Positions 1 through 11,326 of a DNA stretch of 64,000 nucleotides are shown here, one piece after another. Source of the DNA: Pokkaliibacter plantistimulans. GTDB taxonomy: Bacteria > Pseudomonadota > Gammaproteobacteria > Pseudomonadales > Balneatricaceae. A model generated the notes under the pieces. The model searched no databases and was not told where the DNA came from. It saw only the letters and a program-made list of their open reading frames with translations. Position 1 is the first letter of the stretch; each line of letters opens with the position of its first letter. The position numbers and the translations under genes were made by a program. Location of the stretch: positions 54,117 through 118,116 of the forward strand of contig NZ_LAPT01000001.1 of assembly GCF_003194385.1 (NCBI RefSeq). The letters run 5' to 3'.

Positions 1-316
1 CAAAATGCTCTTTCTCTTCTGCAGAGGGTAGTTCACCGTACATCAGCAGGTAGCAGACTTCCAGATAGTCAGACTTTTCTGCAAGCTGTTCGATGGGGTA
101 GCCACGGTGCAGCAGAATGCCTTTGTCACCATCGATAAAAGTGATCTGCGAGTCACAAGACGCAGTTGACATGAAGCCGGGGTCGTAGGTAAACAGCCCT
201 TTGGCGGTCAGGCCACGAATGTCGACCACGTCGGGTCCCATAGTGCCTGAGTAGACGGGAAGTTCAATAGTCTCGTCTATGCCGTCAACCTTCAGATATG
301 CTTTTTTGTCAGCCAT
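1..316 (-). CDS. gltA: Citrate synthase, N-terminal part (cut by window edge)
   Basis: Citrate synthase condenses oxaloacetate with acetyl-CoA, the entry step of the TCA cycle, in the cytoplasm. Reading leftward from the ATG at 316-314, the first 105 codons encode [12 protein letters not shown], then a stretch with the type II citrate synthase pattern ([42 protein letters not shown]). A GGAG ribosome binding site lies just upstream of the ATG. The rest of the gene lies outside the window. It diverges from sdhCDAB, the usual arrangement in Pseudomonas-like bacteria. Identification by motif recall is firm. Confidence 0.95.
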   Translation of the reverse strand, partial: MADKKAYLKVDGIDETIELPVYSGTMGPDVVDIRGLTAKGLFTYDPGFMSTASCDSQITFIDGDKGILLHRGYPIEQLAEKSDYLEVCYLLMYGELPSAEEKEHF

Positions 317-409
317 CGGTGGCTCCTGTGAGTGTTAAATGGAATCTGTCACCGGCAGGCTGGCGTTGTTCCGCCGGGCCGGTATGGCTTTGTCTGGACG
401 GCCCTGAGT

Positions 410-424
410 TGAGGACGGTCCTCA
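410..424. promoter_or_regulatory. 15-bp palindrome over the gltA start point
   Basis: TGAGGACGGTCCTCA has perfect 7-bp arms around a single central base. It is centred on the predicted gltA transcription start (about 417) and touches the -10 box. It could be an operator or a hairpin at the 5' end of the mRNA. No regulator is identified. Confidence 0.35.
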
Positions 425-451
425 CTATATTTGCTAAAACCGCTTTGTCAA
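424..451 (-). promoter_or_regulatory. Sigma-70 promoter of gltA
   Basis: On the reverse strand TTGACA (451-446) and TATAGT (429-424) are separated by 16 bp, a near-consensus promoter. The predicted start is near 417, leaving a leader of about 100 nt before the gltA ATG. A palindrome at 410-424 overlaps the -10 box and start point. Confidence 0.7.
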
Positions 452-643
452 TTCCTCGGGGATAGCAGACAAAAGCACAAAACAGAGCTCAATGACAAAA
501 CGATAACTAGTAATAGCTATTCCTTAACCGATTCTCAATCATGATTTAGTCGCAGTGCGGAATAAAAAATAATAACGGCAATAGTTCGATGCTATGGGAA
601 CAGTCTTTTTACCTTTTGCCTAGGCGCGATGCCTCATGGTTCG

Positions 644-672
644 TTGTCAAGGTTAGGGGTAATGACTATACT
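644..672 (+). promoter_or_regulatory. Sigma-70 promoter of the sdh operon
   Basis: TTGTCA (644-649), a 17-bp spacer, and TATACT (667-672) form a good sigma-70 promoter. The start is expected near 679, giving a 5' leader of about 158 nt before sdhC. Confidence 0.65.
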
Positions 673-836
673 GTCGCCCCGAAAGTTTTTGTTTGCGCTT
701 GCAACATTGGTACTTTTCACCAGGTCGGTGAATTAGTGATCAAGGCGTGGGAGTGCAAATAGGAATTTCCCTAAAAGTGCATTGCGCTTCCCTTAATAAT
801 CCTACCCTTTTGGGTAGTCATAAGGTGTAGAGAGCC

Positions 837-1214
837 GTGAATAAAAAACGACCAGTCAACCTAGATCTGACGACTATCAAGCAACCCCTTCCGGCTATAT
901 CTTCGATACTGCACCGCGTAACAGGCGTAGCCCTGTTTGTCGGCCTGGTATTCATGATGTATGCCTTGGATCAATCGCTGACGTCTGAAGAGAGCTTTAA
1001 TTCTATCTCCGCCACCATGCAGCACAGCTTCTTTGCGAAGTTGATTGCCTGGGGGCTTCTGACGGCACTCTTCTATCATCTGTGTGCGGGTATCAAACAC
1101 TTGCTGCAGGACTTCGGTTATTGCGAAGAACTTGAATCCGGCCACCTCGCCGCCAAAGTAACCCTGGCTGCTGGTGTTGTGTTCTCTCTGCTGATGGGGA
1201 TCTGGGTATGGTAA
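837..1214 (+). CDS. sdhC: Succinate dehydrogenase cytochrome b556 subunit
   Basis: This membrane anchor of complex II carries heme b and helps form the ubiquinone site. The 125-aa protein has three hydrophobic segments (about residues 30-46, 66-90 and 105-125). The family signature SILHRVTG (residues 23-30) supplies the quinone-site Ser and Arg. YHLCAGIKHLL follows, with His81 corresponding to the heme ligand. The start is GTG at 837 with an AAGG-type ribosome binding site upstream. The stop overlaps sdhD by 7 nt, implying coupled translation of the two anchors. Confidence 0.95.
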   Translation: MNKKRPVNLDLTTIKQPLPAISSILHRVTGVALFVGLVFMMYALDQSLTSEESFNSISATMQHSFFAKLIAWGLLTALFYHLCAGIKHLLQDFGYCEELESGHLAAKVTLAAGVVFSLLMGIWVW

Positions 1215-1555
1215 CAGCAGTTACAAGTTTTGGCCGTAGTGGCCTGTACGACTGGATGATGCAGCGCATTACTGCGGTGGTGCTGGCTGCATATACCCTG
1301 TTGATTGTTGGTTATCTGATTACCACTCCTGACCTGACCTATGCTCAATGGAGCGGTTTCTTTGGTCATACCTGGGTGCGAGTCTTCAGTCTGCTGACCC
1401 TTCTGTCTATTGGTGCACATTCGTGGATCGGTTTGTGGCAGGTGTCTACTGACTACATCAAGCAAACTGGTCTGCGCTTTGTGTTTCAGGCAGTCTGCGG
1501 CACCCTGATGTTTGTCTATGTGGTCTGGGGTATTCAGGTAATCTGGGGTCTATAA
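1208..1555 (+). CDS. sdhD: Succinate dehydrogenase membrane anchor subunit
   Basis: This is the second anchor of succinate:ubiquinone oxidoreductase. The 115-aa protein has three hydrophobic helices and the SdhD signature GAHSWIGLWQVSTDYIK. Its His is the second axial heme ligand, and the Asp-Tyr pair sits at the quinone site. The N terminus (FGRSGLYDWMMQRITA) also matches the family. The ATG lies inside the end of sdhC, and the stop is only 3 nt before sdhA, so the four sdh genes form one tight operon. Confidence 0.95.
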   Translation: MVTAVTSFGRSGLYDWMMQRITAVVLAAYTLLIVGYLITTPDLTYAQWSGFFGHTWVRVFSLLTLLSIGAHSWIGLWQVSTDYIKQTGLRFVFQAVCGTLMFVYVVWGIQVIWGL

Positions 1556-1558
1556 ACA

Positions 1559-3331
1559 ATGTCTAATCTGCGAACTATCAGCTTTGATGCAGTTGTAATC
1601 GGTGGCGGTGGTGCAGGTATGCGCGCTGCACTGCAGCTGACCCAATCCGGTCTGAAAACTGCCTGTATCACTAAAGTATTTCCTACACGCTCTCACACCG
1701 TATCTGCCCAGGGTGGTATTACCTGTGCTATCGCCAGTTCAGATCCTAACGATGACTGGCGCTGGCATATGTATGACACCGTAAAAGGGTCGGATTATAT
1801 CGGTGACCAGGATGCCATTGAGTACATGTGCTCAGTAGGACCTCAGGCTGTGTTTGAACTTGATCACATGGGCCTGCCATTTTCTCGTACCGAAGCGGGT
1901 CGTATTTATCAGCGTCCTTTTGGTGGTCAGTCCAAGGACTATGGTCGTGGTGGTCAGGCAGCTCGTACTTGTGCAGCTGCTGACCGTACTGGTCACGCTT
2001 TGCTGCACACGCTGTATCAGGCCAACCTCAAGGGTGGCACTACCTTCTTCAATGAGTGGTATGCCGTTGATCTGGTGCGTAACTCAGCTGATGCCGTTGT
2101 GGGTGTAATTGCGATCTGCATCGAAACCGGTGAAGTGGTGTTCATCAAGGCCAAGGCATCTGTTCTGGCAACTGGCGGTGCGGGTCGTATTTATCAGTCC
2201 ACTACCAATGCTCATATCAATACTGGTGATGGTGTTGGTATGGCGCTGCGCCTTGGCCTGCCAATGCAGGACATGGAAATGTGGCAGTTCCACCCAACGG
2301 GTATCGCTGGCGCAGGTGTGCTGGTCACTGAGGGTTGCCGTGGCGAGGGTGGCTATCTGGTGAACAAGGATGGTGAGCGTTTCATGGAGCGCTATGCGCC
2401 AAACGCTAAAGATCTTGCTTCTCGTGACGTGGTTGCACGCTCAATGGTCATGGAGATTCTGGAAGGTCGTGGCTGTGGCCCGAATGCAGATCACGTATAC
2501 CTGAAGCTGGATCACCTGGGTGAAGAGGTGTTGCACAGCCGTCTGCCCGGTATCTGTGAGCTTTCCAAGACCTTTGCTCACGCTGACCCTGTGAAAGAGC
2601 CTGTCCCTGTTGTTCCTACCTGTCACTATATGATGGGTGGTGTGCCAACTAACGTGGGTGGTCAAGCAATCACTATTGATGCCAATGGTAACGATCACTT
2701 TGTTGATGGTTTGTTTGCCTGCGGCGAAGTTGCCTGTGTGTCGGTTCATGGTGCTAACCGTTTGGGTGGAAACTCTTTGCTCGACCTGGTTGTATTTGGT
2801 CGTGCAGCAGGTCTCCATATTGAAAAACTCATGGCTGACGGCTATGAAACTGCCGAGCCAAGTGATGCTGATATTCAGCGCGCTATGGCTCGTCTGAATC
2901 GTCTGAACAATTCGAAGAGCGGTGAAAGTGCACCAGCTGTTCGTGCTGAGCTGCAGAAGATTATGCAGCTTTATTTCGGCGTGTTCCGCGACGGTGAAAA
3001 CATGAAGAAAGGTCTGCAGTTGCTTGAAGAGCTGCGTCCTCGTGTTGAGAACGTCTATCTGGAAGATAAGAGCAACGCGTTCAACACTGCGCGTATCGAA
3101 GCTCTGGAACTGGATAACCTGTTCGAGGTTGCCGTGGCTACCGCTTATGCAGCTGAAGCGCGTAAAGAGAGTCGTGGTGCTCACGCTCGTTATGACTTCC
3201 CTGACCGTGATGATGAAAACTGGCTGAAGCACTCACTGTTCTTCCCGGTTGATAAGCGTGTCGGAAAACGTGAAGTTAACTTTGCGCCTAAGACTGTAGA
3301 AGCCTTCCCGCCCAAGGCAAGAACATATTGA
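1559..3331 (+). CDS. sdhA: Succinate dehydrogenase flavoprotein subunit
   Basis: The catalytic subunit oxidises succinate to fumarate and passes electrons through FAD to SdhB. The 590-aa length is typical. An N-terminal dinucleotide-binding motif [14 protein letters not shown] (about 12-25) is followed by [11 protein letters not shown], where His46 should carry covalent [34 protein letters not shown] and [13 protein letters not shown] are fumarate reductase / SDH active-site blocks. It sits 3 nt after sdhD and 10 nt before sdhB. Confidence 0.97.
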   Translation: MSNLRTISFDAVVIGGGGAGMRAALQLTQSGLKTACITKVFPTRSHTVSAQGGITCAIASSDPNDDWRWHMYDTVKGSDYIGDQDAIEYMCSVGPQAVFELDHMGLPFSRTEAGRIYQRPFGGQSKDYGRGGQAARTCAAADRTGHALLHTLYQANLKGGTTFFNEWYAVDLVRNSADAVVGVIAICIETGEVVFIKAKASVLATGGAGRIYQSTTNAHINTGDGVGMALRLGLPMQDMEMWQFHPTGIAGAGVLVTEGCRGEGGYLVNKDGERFMERYAPNAKDLASRDVVARSMVMEILEGRGCGPNADHVYLKLDHLGEEVLHSRLPGICELSKTFAHADPVKEPVPVVPTCHYMMGGVPTNVGGQAITIDANGNDHFVDGLFACGEVACVSVHGANRLGGNSLLDLVVFGRAAGLHIEKLMADGYETAEPSDADIQRAMARLNRLNNSKSGESAPAVRAELQKIMQLYFGVFRDGENMKKGLQLLEELRPRVENVYLEDKSNAFNTARIEALELDNLFEVAVATAYAAEARKESRGAHARYDFPDRDDENWLKHSLFFPVDKRVGKREVNFAPKTVEAFPPKARTY

Positions 3332-3341
3332 GGTCTCATCC

Positions 3342-4052
3342 ATGACTATGCTTCAAGTCAGCGTATATCGTTACAATCCTGAGACAGATAACGCTCCCTA
3401 CATGCAGGAAATGCAGGTTGATACTGGCGGCCGTGATCTGATGGTGCTGGACGTTCTGCATCTGTTGAAAGAGCAGGACTCGTCACTGGTATTCCGTCGT
3501 TCCTGCCGTGAGGGCGTATGCGGCTCTGATGGCATGAACATCAACGGCAAGAACGGTCTGGCTTGTATCAAGCCGTTGTCTGAGTGTGTTGAGAACAACC
3601 GACTGGTACTGCGCCCCCTGCCTGGTCTGCCAGTAATCCGGGACCTGGTTGTCGATATGACTCAGTTCTATCGTCAGTACGAGAAGATCAAGCCCTTCCT
3701 GATCAACGATACACCAGCGCCAGCGATTGAACGTCTGCAGTCTCCTGAGGAGCGTGAAAAGCTGGATGGCCTGTACGAGTGTATTCTTTGTGCATGCTGC
3801 TCAACGGCTTGTCCTTCCTTCTGGTGGAACCCAGACAAGTTCATCGGTCCGTCTGGTTTGCTGCAGGCATACCGATTCCTGGCCGACAGCCGTGATACAG
3901 CGACTCGTCAGCGTCTGGCAGAACTGGACGATCCGTTCAGTGTGTTCCGTTGCCACGGCATCATGAACTGTGTCAACGTCTGCCCTAAAGGCCTGAATCC
4001 AACCAAGGCCATTGGCAAAATCAGAACAATGCTGTTGCAGCAAGCGACCTGA
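3342..4052 (+). CDS. sdhB: Succinate dehydrogenase iron-sulfur subunit
   Basis: SdhB relays electrons from FAD to ubiquinone through three Fe-S clusters. The 236-aa protein shows SCREGVCGSDGMNINGKNGL followed by AC (the [2Fe-2S] ligands), CILCACCSTACPSFWWNP ([4Fe-4S]) and CHGIMNCVNVCPKGLNP ([3Fe-4S] and the last [4Fe-4S] ligand). It is the last sdh gene and is followed by a strong terminator, which separates sdh from sucA transcription. Confidence 0.97.
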   Translation: MTMLQVSVYRYNPETDNAPYMQEMQVDTGGRDLMVLDVLHLLKEQDSSLVFRRSCREGVCGSDGMNINGKNGLACIKPLSECVENNRLVLRPLPGLPVIRDLVVDMTQFYRQYEKIKPFLINDTPAPAIERLQSPEEREKLDGLYECILCACCSTACPSFWWNPDKFIGPSGLLQAYRFLADSRDTATRQRLAELDDPFSVFRCHGIMNCVNVCPKGLNPTKAIGKIRTMLLQQAT

Positions 4053-4065
4053 TAAAAGAAACAAC

Positions 4066-4097
4066 AAATCGGCCGGCTTAATCCGGCCGATTTGCTT
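4066..4097 (+). terminator. Rho-independent terminator after sdhB
   Basis: An 11-bp perfect stem (AAATCGGCCGG at 4066-4076 with its complement at 4083-4093) and a 6-nt loop sit 13 nt after the sdhB stop. The 3' arm ends in TTT and is followed by GCTT. The A/T-rich stem base means it could work in both directions. Confidence 0.85.
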
Positions 4098-4400
4098 ATG
4101 AAAGTGCTGTATTGTCGGGTGTCACTTCCTGTAGAATGTTGCGTCGTCTAATAATGCAATGTGATTATGGGGTTCTGGTTGATAGTTAAACGCTATTAAG
4201 TGTCGCATGACGGCAGATAGGGTTCGGCTAGAGAAAAGACTCACATTTGACAGACCGCCAGTTAGACACTTTTCAATAAAATCTAGAACGACTGCTAACC
4301 ACCAAAAGCAAGGGGAACGGGGAAAGCCCATTATTGCTAACTCGGTTATCGCACACTGACCGGGCTAGCAGTTGAATCCCCGCAGACAGGGTGATCAAGA
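4098..4400. other. Leader/promoter region of sucA
   Basis: About 300 bp lie between the sdhB terminator and sucA. A promoter must lie here if the terminator is efficient, but no well-spaced -35/-10 pair stands out. A TTGACA at 4247 has no -10 at a good distance. No small gene is convincing. Confidence 0.4.
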
Positions 4401-7232
4401 ATGCATGAAAGCATAATGGAGCTCATGTGGCGTACATCTCATCTTTCAGGGGGAAATGTTGCCTACGTTGAGCAAATGTACGAAGACTACCTTCGTGATC
4501 CAAATTCAGTACCCGATCAGTGGCGTCAAGAGTTTGACCGTCTTCCAAGAGCCACTGAGCAAGTAATTCAAGATATTCCTCATTCCGCTATCCGTGATCA
4601 CTTCCTACTGCTTTCTAAGAATAAAAAGCGCAGCATTCCTGTAGCGACCAGCTCGGTCAGCACAGAGCACGAGCGCAAGCAGGTTCGCGTACTTAAGCTT
4701 ATCGAAGCTTACCGTGTACGTGGTCATCAGGCTGCTGTTCTTGACCCGTTGGGTCTGAAACAGCGTGAGCCTGTGCCTGATCTTGATCTGCGCTATCACG
4801 AACTCTCAGAAGCGGATCTGGATACCACTTTCCAGATTGGCTCCTTGTTCTTCGGCAAGGCCGAAGCGCCACTAAAAGATATCATCGCAGACCTCAAGCA
4901 GACCTACTGTACAACTGTAGGTGCTGAGTATATGCACATTGTTGATACTCAGGAAAAGCTCTGGCTGCAACAGCGTCTGGAGTCGGTGCGTTGCCATCCT
5001 GTCTATGACGCTGCTTTCCGTAAGCATATTCTTGAGCGTCTGAGTGCAGCTGAAGGCCTGGAAAAATACCTTGGCTCGCGTTACGCCGGTGCCAAGCGTT
5101 TCGGTCTGGAAGGTGGCGAAGCTCTGATTCCCATGATGGACGAGCTGATTCAGCGCGCCGGTAAACTGGGTGTCAAAGAAGTTGTGATCGGCATGGCTCA
5201 CCGTGGCCGCCTCAACTGCCTGGTTAACATCCTGGGTAAAAACCCCTCCGATCTGTTCCATGAGTTTGATGGCAAGCGTTCTGTGGAAGGTTCCGGTGAT
5301 GTGAAATACCACCAGGGCTTCTCTTCAAACGTAATGACTACCGGTGGCGAAGTTCACCTCGCCATGGCGTTCAACCCCTCTCACCTTGAGATTGTTTCTC
5401 CGGTGGTTGAAGGTTCTGTGCGTGCTCGCCAGGATCGTCGTGGTGACGTGGATGGTGAGCAGGTTCTGCCTATCAATATTCATGGTGATGCCGCATTCGC
5501 TGGTCAGGGCGTGGTCATGGAGACATTCCAGATGTCTCAGACTCGTGCCTACAAGACCGGTGGTACCGTACATATCATCATCAACAATCAGGTAGGTTTT
5601 ACTACCAGTAACCGCGAAGACTCTCGCTCTACTGAGTATTGCACCGACGTTGCCAAGATGGTCCATGCGCCAATCTTCCACGTTAATGGTGATGATCCGG
5701 AAGCCGTGGCTTTTGTTACCCAGGTTGCAATTGACTACCGTAACGAATTCCATCGTGACGTGGTTATCGATCTGGTTTGCTACCGTCGTCGTGGTCACAA
5801 CGAAGCTGATGAGCCAAGCGCGACCCAGCCGTTGATGTATGAAAAAATCCGTAAGCATCCAACTACGCGTGAAATCTACGCTCAGCGTCTGATCAACGAG
5901 TCTGTGGTCTCTGCCGAAGAGTCCAAGCAGATCGAAGACGAATATCGTGATGCACTGGATAACGGTCAGCACGTTGTCAAGTCTTTGGTACTGGAACCCA
6001 ACACGGCACTGTTCGTGGACTGGAAACCTTACCTGGGTCACAAGTGGACGGCCAAGTGCGATACCACTGTAGACATTAACCTGCTGCACGAATTAGGTGA
6101 GAAGGTTTGTGATCTGCCTGAAGGCTTCGTCGTTCAGCGTCAGGTCGGCAAGATCATTGAAGACCGTAAGCTGATGAGCCGCGGTGCAATGCCTCTGAAC
6201 TGGGGCCATGCAGAACTGCTTGCCTACGCTACGCTGATCAAGCAAGGCCATCCGATTCGTCTGACCGGACAGGATGTGGGTCGTGGTACGTTCTCACACC
6301 GTCATGCGGTATTACACAACCAGAAAGATGGCACCGCCTTCAACTCGCTGCAGCACCTGTACGAAGGTCAGCCTGAGTGCGTCATTCGCGACTCTTTGCT
6401 GTCTGAGGAAGCCGTGCTGGCGTTTGAGTACGGTTATTCAACAACGACTCCCAATGCCCTTGTTATCTGGGAAGCACAATTTGGTGACTTCGCTAACGGT
6501 GCACAGGTAGTTATCGACCAGTTCATCACCAGTGGTGAAACCAAGTGGGGGCGTCTGTGCGGGCTGACAATGTTGCTGCCTCACGGTTATGAAGGTCAGG
6601 GCCCTGAGCACTCATCAGCTCGTCTGGAGCGTTATCTGCAGCTGTGTGCTGAGCACAACATTCAGGTGTGCGTGCCGACTACTCCTGCTCAGGTCTACCA
6701 TATGCTGCGTCGTCAGGTGATTCGTCCTCTGCGTAAGCCGTTGGTAGTCATGACCCCGAAGAGTCTGCTGCGTCATAAACAGGCAATCTCCAGCCTGGAA
6801 GAGTTAGCTAACGGCTCCTTCCAGACCGTTATTCCTGAAGTCGTTGAACAGAACAAAGCCGAAGTCAAACGACTGGTTATGTGCTCCGGCAAGGTGTACT
6901 ACGATCTGTTGAACAAGCGCGATGCTGATAATTGCCCGGATGTAGCGATCATTCGTATCGAGCAGCTCTATCCGTTCCCCGAAGACGATCTGGAAGAGGT
7001 ACTGCGTCAGTATCCCAATCTTCAGTCTGTCGTCTGGTGTCAGGAAGAGCCGATGAACCAGGGCGCCTGGTACTGTTCACAGCATCATATGCGCAATGCC
7101 ATTCGCAAGTGTTTCCCCAACATCGAGTTGGTGGGTGTAGGTCGTCAGCACTCTGCTTCACCGGCAGTAGGCTACACTTCCGTGCACTTGGAAGAGCAAG
7201 AGAAAGTAGTTAACGACGCCATCTATGGGTAA
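4401..7232 (+). CDS. sucA: 2-oxoglutarate dehydrogenase E1 component
   Basis: This thiamine-diphosphate enzyme decarboxylates 2-oxoglutarate and loads the succinyl group on the lipoyl domain of SucB. The 943-aa length is usual. It begins with the conserved MHESIMELMWRTSHLSGGNVAYVEQMYEDY region. GMAHRGRLNCLVNILGK, GEVHLAMAFNPSHLEIVSPV, GDAAFAGQGVVMET, CYRRRGHNEADEP and GRGTFSHRHAVLHNQ are E1o blocks for ThDP and substrate binding. It lies 59 nt ahead of sucB; the gap includes a palindrome (ACAGGCTTAAGCCTGT at 7232-7247) right at the sucA stop. Confidence 0.97.
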   Translation: MHESIMELMWRTSHLSGGNVAYVEQMYEDYLRDPNSVPDQWRQEFDRLPRATEQVIQDIPHSAIRDHFLLLSKNKKRSIPVATSSVSTEHERKQVRVLKLIEAYRVRGHQAAVLDPLGLKQREPVPDLDLRYHELSEADLDTTFQIGSLFFGKAEAPLKDIIADLKQTYCTTVGAEYMHIVDTQEKLWLQQRLESVRCHPVYDAAFRKHILERLSAAEGLEKYLGSRYAGAKRFGLEGGEALIPMMDELIQRAGKLGVKEVVIGMAHRGRLNCLVNILGKNPSDLFHEFDGKRSVEGSGDVKYHQGFSSNVMTTGGEVHLAMAFNPSHLEIVSPVVEGSVRARQDRRGDVDGEQVLPINIHGDAAFAGQGVVMETFQMSQTRAYKTGGTVHIIINNQVGFTTSNREDSRSTEYCTDVAKMVHAPIFHVNGDDPEAVAFVTQVAIDYRNEFHRDVVIDLVCYRRRGHNEADEPSATQPLMYEKIRKHPTTREIYAQRLINESVVSAEESKQIEDEYRDALDNGQHVVKSLVLEPNTALFVDWKPYLGHKWTAKCDTTVDINLLHELGEKVCDLPEGFVVQRQVGKIIEDRKLMSRGAMPLNWGHAELLAYATLIKQGHPIRLTGQDVGRGTFSHRHAVLHNQKDGTAFNSLQHLYEGQPECVIRDSLLSEEAVLAFEYGYSTTTPNALVIWEAQFGDFANGAQVVIDQFITSGETKWGRLCGLTMLLPHGYEGQGPEHSSARLERYLQLCAEHNIQVCVPTTPAQVYHMLRRQVIRPLRKPLVVMTPKSLLRHKQAISSLEELANGSFQTVIPEVVEQNKAEVKRLVMCSGKVYYDLLNKRDADNCPDVAIIRIEQLYPFPEDDLEEVLRQYPNLQSVVWCQEEPMNQGAWYCSQHHMRNAIRKCFPNIELVGVGRQHSASPAVGYTSVHLEEQEKVVNDAIYG

Positions 7233-7291
7233 CAGGCTTAAGCCTGTCAATTAGACTTAAGCTTGTATAAAAAGAGCAGAAAGGAATAGCC

Positions 7292-8494
7292 ATGACTATT
7301 GAAATCAAGGCACCTACGTTTCCAGAATCCGTAGCTGACGGCACCGTCGCTACTTGGCACAAACAACCAGGTCAGGCGGTTGCCCGCGATGAACTGATTG
7401 TAGATATCGAGACTGATAAAGTGGTTCTTGAAGTGGTTGCGCCTGCTGATGGCGTAATCAAGGAAATTATCAAAGGCGAGGGCGACACCGTCCTCAGCGC
7501 TGAAGTGATTGCGATTTTTGAAGAGGGCGCCGCTGCGTCCGCCGCACCTGCAGCTACTCCTGCTGAAGCATCTGCACCTGCTGCCGCTGAAGAAGTCAGT
7601 GACGAATCAGGTTTCGGTCCTGCAGTACGCAAGCTGCTGGATGAGAACAACCTGAAAGCTGCTGATATCAAGGGCACCGGCAAGGGTGGTCGCATCACCA
7701 AGGAAGATGTACTGAACCATCTTAAGAACAAGCCAGCTGCACCTGCTGCGGCCGCTGCACCTGCCGCTGTTGTTGAAGTCGCTGCCGGTCCTCGTGTTGA
7801 GAAACGTGTTCCGATGACCCGCCTGCGTGCCACCATCGCCAAGCGTCTGGTGGAAGCACAACAGAGCGCGGCCATGCTGACTACCTATAACGAAGTCAAC
7901 ATGAAGCCGGTCATGGAGTTGCGTAGCCGCTACAAAGACCTGTTCGAGAAAACCCACAATGGCGTACGCCTGGGCTTCATGTCCTTCTTCGTCAAAGCGG
8001 CCACTGAAGCGCTGAAGCGTTTCCCAGCCGTTAACGCCTCTCTGGATGGCAATGACATCGTGTACCACGGTTATCAGGACATCGGCGTTGCCGTATCGAC
8101 TGAGCGTGGTCTGGTCGTACCTGTACTGCGTGATACTGATGACATGAGCCTGGCTGATGTTGAACGTACCATCAATGACTTCGCCAAGCGCGGCCGCGAA
8201 GGCAAGCTGGGTATGGAAGACATGCAGGGCGGCACCTTCACTATTACCAACGGCGGTGTGTTCGGTTCATTGATGTCTACCCCCATCCTGAACCCGCCAC
8301 AAACCGCAATCCTGGGTATGCACAAGATCCAGGAACGCCCAATGGCCGTTAATGGTCAGGTCGTTATTCTGCCGATGATGTATCTGGCACTGTCTTACGA
8401 TCACCGTCTGATCGATGGTAAAGAAGCAGTACAGTTCCTGGTGACCATCAAAGACCTGCTGGAAGATCCCGCTCGTCTGCTGCTGGACATCTGA
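7292..8494 (+). CDS. sucB: Dihydrolipoyl succinyltransferase (E2 of 2-oxoglutarate dehydrogenase)
   Basis: SucB transfers succinyl groups from its lipoyl arm to CoA and forms the core of the complex. The 400-aa protein has one lipoyl domain (about 2-76, lipoyl Lys43 in ETDKVVLEV), an Ala/Pro-rich linker and an E1/E3-binding domain ([20 protein letters not shown], about 108-145). A second Ala-rich linker and the acyltransferase domain follow, the latter ending in [16 protein letters not shown] with the catalytic His. A good AAAGGA site precedes the ATG. It is followed by lpdA after 33 nt. Confidence 0.97.
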   Translation: MTIEIKAPTFPESVADGTVATWHKQPGQAVARDELIVDIETDKVVLEVVAPADGVIKEIIKGEGDTVLSAEVIAIFEEGAAASAAPAATPAEASAPAAAEEVSDESGFGPAVRKLLDENNLKAADIKGTGKGGRITKEDVLNHLKNKPAAPAAAAAPAAVVEVAAGPRVEKRVPMTRLRATIAKRLVEAQQSAAMLTTYNEVNMKPVMELRSRYKDLFEKTHNGVRLGFMSFFVKAATEALKRFPAVNASLDGNDIVYHGYQDIGVAVSTERGLVVPVLRDTDDMSLADVERTINDFAKRGREGKLGMEDMQGGTFTITNGGVFGSLMSTPILNPPQTAILGMHKIQERPMAVNGQVVILPMMYLALSYDHRLIDGKEAVQFLVTIKDLLEDPARLLLDI

Positions 8495-8515
8495 TCCGTT
8501 ACACACATTGACTAA

Positions 8516-9967
<1,452 letters not shown>

Positions 9968-9972
9968 TACAG

Positions 9973-10033
9973 GAGCTGGCGTACGCCAGCTCGGGATCAG
10001 ATCCCGTTTTCGGCTGGTGGCAACATCAGCCGA
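9973..10033 (+). terminator. Triple stem-loop cluster between lpdA and sucC
   Basis: Three consecutive hairpins occupy the first part of the 192-nt lpdA-sucC spacer: GAGCTGGCG/CGCCAGCTC (9973-9992, 2-nt loop), CGGGAT/ATCCCG followed by TTTT (9992-10010), and TCGGCTG/CAGCCGA (10010-10033). The middle one looks like a weak intrinsic terminator. Together they may cause partial termination or protect mRNA ends, tuning lpdA against sucCD. Confidence 0.55.
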
Positions 10034-10159
10034 TCACCAGAAAGAGGAATGGCAGAGCAGGGCAATTGCCTTGTGAACCATCCTCTTGCTGGGACAAGCC
10101 AGGTAGCAGACATCAGATCTGCTGTATCTAGGACAGTACACACTTAAACGGTAGCAAGC

Positions 10160-11326
10160 ATGAATCTTCACGAGTACCAGGCAAAACAATTGTTTGCCGA
10201 ATACGGCCTGCCGGTATCCAAGGGTTTCGCCGTGGATACACCGGAAGCGGCTGCAGAAGCCTGCCAGAAAATTGGCGGAGATATGTGGGTAGTGAAAGCA
10301 CAGGTGCACGCTGGTGGCCGCGGTAAGGCCGGTGGTGTGAAACTGATCAAGTCTCCTGCTGAAGCTCAGGAGTTCGCTGCCAAATGGTTGGGCCAGCGTT
10401 TGGTTACTTACCAAACAGACGAAAAAGGCCAGCCTGTTTCCAAGATTCTGGTAGAAAACTGCACCGATATCGCCAGAGAACTGTATCTGGGCGCGGTGGT
10501 AGACCGTTCTACTCGTCGCATCGTCTTCATGGCTTCCACTGAAGGTGGTGTGGAAATCGAGAAAGTTGCTGAAGAAACTCCCGAAAAGATTCTGAAAGCA
10601 ACCATCGATCCTCTGGTAGGCGCTCAGCCTTATCAGGCGCGTGAACTGGCTTTCCAACTGGGCCTCGAAGGCGACCAGATCAAGCAGTTCACCAAAGTAT
10701 TCATGGGTCTGGCCAAGATGTTCCAGGACTATGACTTTGCTCTGCTGGAGATCAACCCTCTGGTTATCACCGAGCAAGGCAACCTGCACTGCCTGGACGG
10801 CAAGATCAACATCGACAGCAACGCTGTATACCGTCAGCCCAAACTGCAGGCTTTCCACGATCCTTCACAGGAAGATGCTCGTGAAGCCCACGCTGCTGAA
10901 TGGCAGCTGAACTACGTTGCTCTGGATGGCAACATCGGCTGTATGGTTAACGGTGCTGGTCTGGCCATGGGTACCATGGACATCGTCAAACTGCACGGTG
11001 GCTTCCCAGCCAACTTCCTGGACGTAGGTGGTGGCGCGACTAAAGAGCGTGTAACCGAGGCGTTCAAGATCATCCTGTCTGACGAAAATGTTAAAGCCGT
11101 TCTGGTCAACATCTTCGGTGGTATCGTACGTTGCGACCTGATCGCTGACGGTATCATGGCCGCTGTTAAAGAAGTCGGCGTGAAGATCCCTGTCGTTGTT
11201 CGCCTGGAAGGTAACAACGCAGAACTGGGTGCACAGAAACTGGCCGAAAGTGGTATGAACATCATCGCTGCTACCAGCCTGACCGATGCTGCTCAGCAAG
11301 TAGTTAAAGCAGCGGAGGGTAAATAA
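10160..11326 (+). CDS. sucC: Succinyl-CoA synthetase beta subunit
   Basis: SucC forms with SucD the enzyme that converts succinyl-CoA plus ADP (or GDP) and phosphate to succinate, CoA and ATP/GTP. The 388-aa protein starts [20 protein letters not shown] and shows the ATP-grasp signature ([38 protein letters not shown]) and the C-terminal CoA-ligase region ([16 protein letters not shown]). The stop TAA overlaps the sucD ATG by one base, so translation should be coupled. Confidence 0.97.
   Translation: MNLHEYQAKQLFAEYGLPVSKGFAVDTPEAAAEACQKIGGDMWVVKAQVHAGGRGKAGGVKLIKSPAEAQEFAAKWLGQRLVTYQTDEKGQPVSKILVENCTDIARELYLGAVVDRSTRRIVFMASTEGGVEIEKVAEETPEKILKATIDPLVGAQPYQARELAFQLGLEGDQIKQFTKVFMGLAKMFQDYDFALLEINPLVITEQGNLHCLDGKINIDSNAVYRQPKLQAFHDPSQEDAREAHAAEWQLNYVALDGNIGCMVNGAGLAMGTMDIVKLHGGFPANFLDVGGGATKERVTEAFKIILSDENVKAVLVNIFGGIVRCDLIADGIMAAVKEVGVKIPVVVRLEGNNAELGAQKLAESGMNIIAATSLTDAAQQVVKAAEGK

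Larger units (their letters stand above)
317..836. other. Divergent gltA-sdhC control region
   Basis: This 520-bp gene-free stretch holds the gltA promoter (424-451) and the sdhC promoter (644-672). No plausible small gene is seen. The sdhC leader would be about 158 nt, long enough for RNA-level control, but I see no definite riboswitch or sRNA site. Confidence 0.6.

Noticed and set aside
2441..3232. A 263-codon frame antisense to sdhA
   Set aside because: Fully inside a certain gene and without supporting features.
4247..4252. TTGACA before sucA as a -35 box
   Set aside because: No acceptable -10 at 16-18 bp; the nearest AT-rich hexamer is about 21 bp away.
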